From Rhodocyclaceae bacterium (GTDB lineage Bacteria; Pseudomonadota; Gammaproteobacteria; Burkholderiales; Rhodocyclaceae), in NCBI GenBank assembly GCA_023230455.1, contig JALNXH010000023.1, forward strand, positions 1-54,037: 54,037 bases of DNA. The letters run 5' to 3'. Below are positions 1 through 7,168 of the stretch, piece by piece. Both the position numbers and the translations under genes were made by a program. Numbering within the stretch: the first letter of the stretch is position 1; each line of letters opens with the position of its first letter. The notes below the pieces were generated by a model. It was not told the origin of the DNA. It did no database searches and worked only from the letters and a program-made list of their open reading frames with translations.

Positions 1-1
1 G

Positions 2-1330
2 CAGACGGTGCATTCCGGCCCGGTGTCGGGCATCGCGGCGAGCGAACACCTGGCCTTGCAGGCCGAACTGGGCAATATCGTCGCCACCGACATGGGCGGC
101 ACCAGCTTCGACATCGGCATCGTGGTCGAGGGCGGGGTCAAATATTACGACTTCAACCCGGTGATCGAACGTTGGATCGTATCGATCCCGATGGTGCATC
201 TGGTCACACTCGGTGCCGGTGGTGGTTCCATCGCGAAATACGATCGAATGTACAAGACCATTCAGATCGGTCCGGAGAGTGCGGGTTCCGACCCCGGCCC
301 GGCCTGTTATGACCGTGGCGGAATGATGCCGACGGTGACCGATGCCGACTTGATTTTGGGGTATCTCGATCCGGCTAATTATGCAAATGGGCACATCAAA
401 CTAAACACAAAACGCGCCAGGCAGGCGATGGATGATGCTCTTTGTGAGGATCTCGATCTCGACCTCATCGAGACCTCGAAGCTGGTCAAAGGTACGGTCG
501 ACGCCAACATGGCCAACGGCATCGCCACCGAGCTGCGCACCCGCGGCTACGAACCGAAGGACTTCACCATCCTCACTTACGGCGGCAACGGCCCTTTGCA
601 CGCCTGCGGCATCGCCGCCGCGCTGGGCGTCGACAAGGTGCTGGCGCCGCCGTTCTCGTCGGTGTTCTCCGCGGTCGGCGCTGGCAACATGAACCAGATG
701 CACATTCATGAAATGAGCACGTATACGGTGCTTTTCGACGCAAATCAGAAGGCGTTTTTCTCAGACTACGAAAGCTTCAATACGAACGTCGCCGAATTGG
801 AGCGTCGTGGGTACGAAGACTTGGTACGCCAAGGGATGCAGCCAGAAGACATCCACTATCGTCTTGAGCTCGACATGCGCTACGGCAACCAGCGCGTGCA
901 GACGGCAGTGGTCACGGATGTATCGCGTCTAAACTCGCAAAGCGATGTCCTTAAGCTGATCGATCAGTTTCACAGTCGCTATGGTGACCGCTTCGGACAC
1001 GGAAGTCAGTCTCCGGAGGCGGGGGTACGCATCAACACCATCCGCGTGTGCTCTTTCGTAGTGCAATCAACCGTCCAATTCTCCGGAATAAAGATGGATG
1101 GTCGGGTGCCAACCGAAATCAAGCCAGTGGGCAGCCGGAAGTGCCACTTTCCCGGTCACGATGGAGCGCTGGAAACGCAACTCTATGACGAATCGGCACT
1201 TGCCGAAGGCACAGGCATCGTCGGCCCTGCAATTGTCACGACGCGTGCGACTACCTATTTGATCGAGCCAGGCTGGCGCTATTACGCCGCCGCTCATGGT
1301 GCCGTGTGGTTTTCACGCGGAAGCCATTGA
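2..1330 (+). CDS. HyuA-type ATP-dependent ketone carboxylase subunit (5' end outside window)
   Basis: The frame is open from the first bases of the window, so the N-terminus is missing; the visible part is 442 codons, about two thirds of a usual 650-720 residue subunit. It is the hydantoinase A/oxoprolinase family (acetone carboxylase AcxA, acetophenone carboxylase alpha). Seen: the SGPVSG and DMGGTSFD motifs of the actin-like ATPase fold near the visible N-terminus, GAGGGSIA, SAGSDPGPACY, and TYGGNGPLHACGIA about residues 192-205. In this family the subunit phosphorylates the ketone enolate and/or bicarbonate during carboxylation. The partner HyuB gene follows after 35 bp. GC is uneven: GC-rich blocks (about 541-660) alternate with blocks near 50% GC (721-840). 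Substrate is unknown; acetone, acetophenone or another ketone are all possible, and hydantoinase activity cannot be excluded. Confidence 0.85.
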   Translation, partial: QTVHSGPVSGIAASEHLALQAELGNIVATDMGGTSFDIGIVVEGGVKYYDFNPVIERWIVSIPMVHLVTLGAGGGSIAKYDRMYKTIQIGPESAGSDPGPACYDRGGMMPTVTDADLILGYLDPANYANGHIKLNTKRARQAMDDALCEDLDLDLIETSKLVKGTVDANMANGIATELRTRGYEPKDFTILTYGGNGPLHACGIAAALGVDKVLAPPFSSVFSAVGAGNMNQMHIHEMSTYTVLFDANQKAFFSDYESFNTNVAELERRGYEDLVRQGMQPEDIHYRLELDMRYGNQRVQTAVVTDVSRLNSQSDVLKLIDQFHSRYGDRFGHGSQSPEAGVRINTIRVCSFVVQSTVQFSGIKMDGRVPTEIKPVGSRKCHFPGHDGALETQLYDESALAEGTGIVGPAIVTTRATTYLIEPGWRYYAAAHGAVWFSRGSH

Positions 1331-1365
1331 CTTCACATTCGACGATCTCGACGCAAGGATACGCC

Positions 1366-3648
1366 ATGAACGAAACGCCGCTAAAGACCGCAACGAGCAA
1401 GAGTGACCAGGCTCTGCTTGACCAATTTTTGACCGATAACCGCCTCTTCCTCGGGCCTGACCCGGAAATCATGCGCGATCACGGCATTGTTTCGCGCAGC
1501 GCGCTGGAGGAAGAGTTGCTGGCCAAACCCGTCGATTCCCACCAGCTCAACCATGTGCGCGGCTTGGTCAATGCCGCTCTCGACGAGAGCTTCACCATGG
1601 TCGAACAGATGGGCGCCGCGCCCGGCGCCAAATGGGGCGATCTGGTCACGGCGATTTTTACCGCCAAAGGCGATCTGTCGATGATCGCGCCACGCGGCAT
1701 CGTCGCATTTGCCTCCTGCTGTCATTACCCGATCAAGTTCATCCTGAAGTACTGGGTAAACGATCCCACCGTTGGTGTCAAAGAGGGCGATGGATTCATC
1801 CACAACGATTGTCGCTACGGAGGTATCCATAACACCGACCAATCGATGATGATGCCCATCTATTGGAAGGGAGAATTATTGTGCTGGGTATCTTCAACCA
1901 TTCACGAAGGTGAGAACGGCGCCTGCGAGCCGGGCGGCATGCCGGCGGCGGCCGAAAGTGTGTACGACGAAGGCTTGAAGATGCCGCCATTCAAGGTGGT
2001 GGAAAATTTCCAGATCAAGCGCGACCTGCTTACCTTCCTGCAGAATTCGGTGCGCGATCCCAAGTTGCAACTCGAAGATATGAAGGTCAAGCTGCATGCG
2101 GTCCTTCGCCTTCGGGAAAGAATCCTTTCTCTTCTCGAGCAGTTTGGGCGCGATGCGCTCGTAACGACATTGCGGAAAAACCTGGAGGATGTCGAAGACG
2201 AAGTTAGGCGTCGCATCCGCGAGCTTCCGGACGGTACAACGAAGGTGCAAACCTTTATGGACTCGACGTTGCGCGAACCGGCACTACAGAAGCTGGTGAT
2301 GTCGGTGACGATCAAGGGTGATCGGATGATCTGTGATTTTCGCGGTAGCAGCCCGCAATTCACCAATCGGGCCTGCAACTGCAATATTGCATCGTTTAAA
2401 ACTGCTCTTGTTACGGGTTTTTTGCAGAACGTCTGGCCAGATCTTCCGCACACAATGGCGGTGCTGTCGCCGATCGAGATTTTGTCGGATGCCAACTCGA
2501 TCATTGATGCGTCCAACGACACGCCGCAGGCGATGAGTCTGATGCCGCTATTCAAGGCCTGTACGATTCCACCGGTGGCGATGGCCAAATTCAGTTATAG
2601 CCTGCCGCACCGATACACCGCGATCGTTGCACCCCAGTATGACCAGGCGGCGACCTTTATCTACGGCGGCCTTACCCAGCATGGCGATGTGACCGGAAAT
2701 TTCTGTGCCGATATCAACGGCTGCGGCCAAGGTGCTCGCTCGCATGCCGATGGTGAAAATGCACTTTCTCCGATGTTTGGCTTCATGTGCGATACCGGCG
2801 AACACGAGATCGCCGAGGAAGATACGCCGATCGTTCGACTCGGCGCACAAGTGTTGGCCAAGGATCGCGTGGGCTGGGGAAAGTACCGTGGTGGCTTGGG
2901 TTATGAACAGATTGCGACGGTCAAGGACTCCAATATCTGGGGTTTCATGACCGGGTGCGAGGGTTCGAAATTCAGTTCCGCCCAGGGCTTGTTCGGCGGT
3001 TATTCCTGCCCGGCTTACACGCTGGCGAAGGTCAAGGGCATCAATGTGTTCGATGTCATGAAGAAAAACCCCGAGCAGGTGCGTTTCAACATGCTTGCCT
3101 TGATGAACGAACAGCCAATAGACGGCGGGGTTTACACGACCCAGGACATGGGGATGACCTTCGAGATGTGCCAGGAAGGTGAAATCTACATGATCTGCCA
3201 AGGTGCTGGCGGTGGTTATGGCGATGTCCTCGAGCGCGATCCCGCTTTGGTGATGAAGGATCTTCTTGAGGATCTGATTTCGCATGAGTCGGCACGAGAT
3301 ATTCTTAAGGTCGTGTACGACGAGACCACGCTGGTGGTGGATATAGAGGCCACCGAGGTATTGCGTGCTGCCGAGCGCAGGGCGCGTATTGCACGTGGCA
3401 AGCCTTTTGACGCGTTCGTTGCCGAGTGGGTGACGCCTGAGCCGCCCGTGCATCTGCCCTACTTCGGCAGCTGGGGCGATCTGACGAAGATTCATGCTAA
3501 CAACGGTAGTCAGCGTCTGGTGATGGATGCGGACAAAATCCAAGGAGTGTTCATGCCCAATCCCAAGGATTTGCGCATTGCCGAATTGGAAGCGGAGGTT
3601 TTAGCGGCGCGTGCGGAGCTAAGTGAGTATCGAAAGGTTGGCAACTAG
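1366..3648 (+). CDS. HyuB-type ketone carboxylase large subunit
   Basis: A 760-residue hydantoinase B/oxoprolinase family protein, the size of the acetone carboxylase alpha subunit or the 75-87 kDa acetophenone carboxylase subunits. The start at 1366 is chosen because an AAGGAT ribosome site lies just upstream; an in-frame start at 1306 would overlap the preceding gene. Family-typical stretches include GDGFIHNDCRYGGIHNTDQ (about residues 140-158), GACEPGGMPAAAES and the glycine-rich QGAGGGYGDVLERDP near the C-terminus. The last 25 residues look like a short coiled coil (IAELEAEVLAARAEL). It should pair with the upstream HyuA-like subunit to carboxylate an activated ketone in the cytoplasm. 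No AcxC-like zinc-binding gamma subunit is recognisable downstream, so if this is an acetone-carboxylase relative that subunit is missing, diverged or upstream. Confidence 0.85.
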   Translation: MNETPLKTATSKSDQALLDQFLTDNRLFLGPDPEIMRDHGIVSRSALEEELLAKPVDSHQLNHVRGLVNAALDESFTMVEQMGAAPGAKWGDLVTAIFTAKGDLSMIAPRGIVAFASCCHYPIKFILKYWVNDPTVGVKEGDGFIHNDCRYGGIHNTDQSMMMPIYWKGELLCWVSSTIHEGENGACEPGGMPAAAESVYDEGLKMPPFKVVENFQIKRDLLTFLQNSVRDPKLQLEDMKVKLHAVLRLRERILSLLEQFGRDALVTTLRKNLEDVEDEVRRRIRELPDGTTKVQTFMDSTLREPALQKLVMSVTIKGDRMICDFRGSSPQFTNRACNCNIASFKTALVTGFLQNVWPDLPHTMAVLSPIEILSDANSIIDASNDTPQAMSLMPLFKACTIPPVAMAKFSYSLPHRYTAIVAPQYDQAATFIYGGLTQHGDVTGNFCADINGCGQGARSHADGENALSPMFGFMCDTGEHEIAEEDTPIVRLGAQVLAKDRVGWGKYRGGLGYEQIATVKDSNIWGFMTGCEGSKFSSAQGLFGGYSCPAYTLAKVKGINVFDVMKKNPEQVRFNMLALMNEQPIDGGVYTTQDMGMTFEMCQEGEIYMICQGAGGGYGDVLERDPALVMKDLLEDLISHESARDILKVVYDETTLVVDIEATEVLRAAERRARIARGKPFDAFVAEWVTPEPPVHLPYFGSWGDLTKIHANNGSQRLVMDADKIQGVFMPNPKDLRIAELEAEVLAARAELSEYRKVGN

Positions 3649-3818
3649 CGTTAGCTACGGATCGTTCAGCAATTTGCTGCCGAGCGATCTGCCTGAGCGA
3701 CAAGTTATCGTGAGAGCGGTGGCAAGTGATGAAAACCGAACATCGAACTGAAACGAAACTGGTAGTTGTGTCGTACTGGACGTGCACGAATGAGAGACAC
3801 CGCCACCAAAGTCGTGGA

Positions 3819-4082
3819 ATGGCTGAGCGGTGCATTGAAAAGAGCGCCAAGCCGAAGCGCCAGACCAATCGTTGGACCGACGAAAAATACATGGAAGTGC
3901 TGGATCGCTGGAGGCGCGGGGATATAACAAAAACGGCGCTTGGCAAGCAATACAACGTGTGTTGTACCCAAATGCGATACATCATTTCAAAGGCAGAGCG
4001 CATCGAGAGAAAGCGTTCCAATTCAGATAAATGCGAACCTGGATCTCGGCATGATTACTCCGGGGAATCCATTTCGCTTTGA
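3819..4082 (+). CDS. Small basic protein with helix-turn-helix-like segment
   Basis: About 87 residues from the ATG at 3819; the same frame is open from a GTG/ATG at 3726/3729 and no good ribosome site marks either start. The core RWTDEKYMEVLDRWRRGD followed by TALGKQYNVCCTQMRYIISK looks like a helix-turn-helix of the kind in small transposase-associated or regulatory proteins. It sits where a small carboxylase subunit (15 kDa beta in acetophenone carboxylase, gamma in acetone carboxylase) might be expected, but it lacks an obvious four-cysteine zinc motif. The stop overlaps the proposed TTG start of the next gene by 4 bp, suggesting translational coupling. I do not recognise the family; it could be a DNA-binding regulator of the carboxylase genes. 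Confidence 0.45.
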   Translation: MAERCIEKSAKPKRQTNRWTDEKYMEVLDRWRRGDITKTALGKQYNVCCTQMRYIISKAERIERKRSNSDKCEPGSRHDYSGESISL

Positions 4083-4966
4083 CAAAATGGTTGCAGCAGC
4101 GTCTGGCGCTGGCTGCAACTGGGGATCTCATGACATTAACTGCGCATCTGGCGTCTGGAAAGTGCCGTCTATGGGTCGATTCTGTTGACTATGCGGGGCG
4201 CTTGCTAGCGGGTAACAGCGTTCCGTGGATGGATGTTGCGGAGTGGTTAGCGTGGCACCGCAAAGCACAGGGATTGTTACGTTCCGACGTCATAGCTCTC
4301 CCATTGCAGCCGATGTGTACGGCATGGCTTGGAAGTCATCCCACACGTGCCACTGCAATGTTGGAAAAGCGTCGCTCGACGTTTCCATTGAAGGCCATGC
4401 TTGCCGATACCGGATTAAAGAACTATGTCGTTGAATTCGCCAGAGCCTTGCGTGCGAGCGATAGCATCCATCCACTTGTGCTTGCAATACCCTCGCCGCG
4501 GTACTGGATTGGGTTGGCATTTAGCCTAGTGAATGGTGCTAATCCAGCCCCTGAGGTGGGGGAAGACGAGATAGATACCGCATCAGTTTACGTTGCCGAT
4601 TTCCTGCGCAGTTTTGGTGAGATAGGCATCGACGCGGTGATGCTTGAGGAATCTCTCGGGGAGGAACCGAAGTCATCAGACGAGTTGGGTTGGTATCAGC
4701 CTGTATTGAATCTTGCTGCCCATTACCGCTGGGATATTGGGCTTCGCATGCCATCGACAGCTTTTGATCTGAAGATAGAAGAAGGCGTCGATTTCGTGAT
4801 TGCACCGGATGGAATGTCTGTGCACACCAAAGGTGTCGCACTCGCAGATGCATTTTTGCGTGGAGAAGCCCCCCCCGGCATCCCTGCTGGCAGTTTTTAC
4901 TACGTGCGTATCCCTCAGGATGCGAAACCAGAACAGGTGCTTGAGCGGCTTGCGCTGCTGCGCTGA
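4079..4966 (+). CDS. Unknown protein of the ketone carboxylase operon (about 33 kDa)
   Basis: 295 residues from a TTG at 4079 that overlaps the previous stop; an ATG at 4130 is an alternative (278 residues). I do not recognise a domain with certainty. The alternating hydrophobic strands and helices and segments such as IDAVMLEESLG and RWDIGLRMPS suggest a TIM-barrel-like fold, reminiscent of the uroporphyrinogen-decarboxylase / MetE superfamily, but this is an impression only. Position is informative: it lies between the HyuB subunit and the CoA ligase, where the acetophenone carboxylase operon (apcABCDE-bal, from memory) encodes a 34 kDa epsilon subunit. Ligase translation starts 32 bp downstream, so the genes are probably co-transcribed. 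Confidence 0.6.
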   Translation: MTKWLQQRLALAATGDLMTLTAHLASGKCRLWVDSVDYAGRLLAGNSVPWMDVAEWLAWHRKAQGLLRSDVIALPLQPMCTAWLGSHPTRATAMLEKRRSTFPLKAMLADTGLKNYVVEFARALRASDSIHPLVLAIPSPRYWIGLAFSLVNGANPAPEVGEDEIDTASVYVADFLRSFGEIGIDAVMLEESLGEEPKSSDELGWYQPVLNLAAHYRWDIGLRMPSTAFDLKIEEGVDFVIAPDGMSVHTKGVALADAFLRGEAPPGIPAGSFYYVRIPQDAKPEQVLERLALLR

Positions 4967-4998
4967 AGTCTGTCCCGTGTTGTACCGAAGGAGTTCCT

Positions 4999-7014
4999 AT
5001 GAATAAAGAAGGCGAACTGCTCTGGACGCCATCGAAGCAGCTGATTGCGCGTTCGAACGTAGCGGCTTATCTCAAGTGGGTGAGCGGAAAATATGGCCAG
5101 TCGATTGATAGCTACGATGCTCTGTGGCGATGGTCAGTCGCGGATATTGAAACGTTTTGGGGTTCGATTTGGGATTATTTCGGCGTGATTTCGGAGTCTC
5201 CTTACACGCGCGTACTTAGTCGTCGTGAAATGCCTGGTGCAACATGGTTTGAAGGGGCTCGCGTTAACTATGCCGAACATCTTCTCCGCCACGAAGAGCC
5301 CACCGGTGAGAGTGCTGTAGCCTTCCACCATCAATCGGAATTGCGACCGCTGGAATCAATCAGCCGGCGCGAGTTGGCAAAACAGGTACGCATCGTTGCA
5401 ACCCAGTTGAGAAATATGGGGGTGGGTCCGGGGGATCGTGTTGTCTCCTACATGCCTAATGTTCCCGAGACTGCAGTGGCCATGATGGCTACCGCGGCAA
5501 TTGGGGCTGTGTGGTCATCGGCGGCGCTGGAATTCGGCGTAAAAACAGTCATAGACCGCTTCGCCCAAATTGCACCCAAAGTAATTTTTGCTGCTGACGG
5601 CTACCGCTATGGGGGAAAAAATTTCACCCGTGAAACCGAAGTGCGACGGATCGTCGCTGAGCTGCCGACGATAGAGCGCGTGATCTGGTTGCCGTATCTT
5701 AGTCCTGGGTCGGAAACGCCAGATATCGCCAACGTGATGGTATGGTCTGATCTCCTGGACCACCCTGACGTGACGAGAGAGCAATTTCAGTATTGCCGCG
5801 TCGAGCATGACCATCCGCTTTGGATATTATTTTCGTCAGGCACGACCGGATTACCCAAAGCCATTGTGCACAGTCACGTCGGTGTGCTTTTGGAACACCT
5901 CAAATTGATGCACTTTCATCTGAATCTGTCGGCTGATTCAACGATGTTTTTCTACAGCACGACAGGTTGGATGATGTGGAATCTCCTAATGGCTGCCTTG
6001 GTCACAGGAGCCTCAGTTGTTCTTTACGACGGTAGTCCAGTCCATCCTTCACCGTCGTTCTTATGGAAGCTGGCGGCTGATACGGGAACGACATCCTTCG
6101 GAGTGAGTCCGACCTTTGTGCAGATGATGGAGAAGGAGGGTATTGAGCCGGGGCGAGAGTTTGATCTATCCCGCCTTGAGTCAGCGATGGTTGCGGGTTC
6201 GCCTTCCACACCTGAAACATTCGCTTGGTTCTATCGCAACGTGAAGGAAGATCTCTGGTTGATGTCCCAGTCGGGCGGGACTGAACTTTGCAGCGCATTC
6301 GTAGGGTCCGTACCAACGCTGCCTGTATACGCCGGAGAAATTCAGACACGTATTCTCGGCATGGACGTTCACGCGTGGAGCGATGCAGGGGAAGAATTAT
6401 GCAATGAGGTGGGTGAGCTGGTTGTGACAAGCCCGTTCCCATCAATGCCCATCTATTTCTGGAACGATCCAGAGAATGCGCGTTATCGCGAATCGTATTT
6501 CGAAGTTTTCCCCGGGATTTGGCGCCACGGCGATTTTCTCAAGATAAATGAGCGGGGAGGCTGTTATATCTACGGAAGATCTGACTCAACACTAAATCGG
6601 CACGGTGTACGCATTGGTACCGCAGAAATTTACCGAACGGTCGAGCAAATTGAAGCCGTTGTCGATAGCCTCGTCGTGTGTTGTGAACTTCCCGGTGGGA
6701 ATTTCTTCATGCCATTATTTGTGAGGCTGAAGCCAAATTCGCAACTAACGGAGCCGTTACGCTGCGAGATCGTTCGCCGATTGCGTGAAGAATGTAGTCC
6801 GCGCCATGTGCCAGACCGTATTTATCAAGTAGAAGCCATACCCTACACGTTGACCAATAAGAAGATGGAAGTCCCGGTACGCAAGATTCTCATGGGATGG
6901 TCGCTGGAAAAGGTGGTCAGCCGTGACGCTCTGTTGAATCCGGAGGCACTCGACTTTTTTACCCGCTTTGCTCAAGAGTCGATAGATTATCAATGGCGGA
7001 CGGCGAACATGTAA
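4999..7014 (+). CDS. Acetoacetyl-CoA synthetase-type 3-oxoacid CoA ligase
   Basis: A 671-residue AMP-forming ligase starting at an ATG preceded by AAGGAG. The adenylation signature LFSSGTTGLPKAIVH lies about residues 275-289, and the length, the N-terminal WTPS/YLKWV region, FSTTGWMMWN-like segment (YSTTGWMMWNLL) and C-terminal TNKKMEVPVRKIL match the acetoacetate-CoA ligase branch, which also contains the benzoylacetate-CoA ligase of acetophenone degraders. It would convert a 3-oxoacid, ATP and CoA into a 3-oxoacyl-CoA ready for thiolysis. Coming directly after the carboxylase genes, it is the natural next step after carboxylation of a ketone. The exact acid is not determined by the sequence. 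The gene converges with the LuxR regulator ending at 7169; no strong terminator is visible between them. Confidence 0.88.
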   Translation: MNKEGELLWTPSKQLIARSNVAAYLKWVSGKYGQSIDSYDALWRWSVADIETFWGSIWDYFGVISESPYTRVLSRREMPGATWFEGARVNYAEHLLRHEEPTGESAVAFHHQSELRPLESISRRELAKQVRIVATQLRNMGVGPGDRVVSYMPNVPETAVAMMATAAIGAVWSSAALEFGVKTVIDRFAQIAPKVIFAADGYRYGGKNFTRETEVRRIVAELPTIERVIWLPYLSPGSETPDIANVMVWSDLLDHPDVTREQFQYCRVEHDHPLWILFSSGTTGLPKAIVHSHVGVLLEHLKLMHFHLNLSADSTMFFYSTTGWMMWNLLMAALVTGASVVLYDGSPVHPSPSFLWKLAADTGTTSFGVSPTFVQMMEKEGIEPGREFDLSRLESAMVAGSPSTPETFAWFYRNVKEDLWLMSQSGGTELCSAFVGSVPTLPVYAGEIQTRILGMDVHAWSDAGEELCNEVGELVVTSPFPSMPIYFWNDPENARYRESYFEVFPGIWRHGDFLKINERGGCYIYGRSDSTLNRHGVRIGTAEIYRTVEQIEAVVDSLVVCCELPGGNFFMPLFVRLKPNSQLTEPLRCEIVRRLREECSPRHVPDRIYQVEAIPYTLTNKKMEVPVRKILMGWSLEKVVSRDALLNPEALDFFTRFAQESIDYQWRTANM

Positions 7015-7168
7015 TGGCTTGGGACTGCTATCGCTACGGTGCGAGCATTGCATCGGCGGGATAACCCAACTGGCCAAGGAGCGAACTGGTTAGGTGTTCA
7101 CGAAGAGCTTGACCGGGCGGGCGCTATTGAAGAGGGGAATAGGGGGTATGGCGCATTTCGTATTGAGT

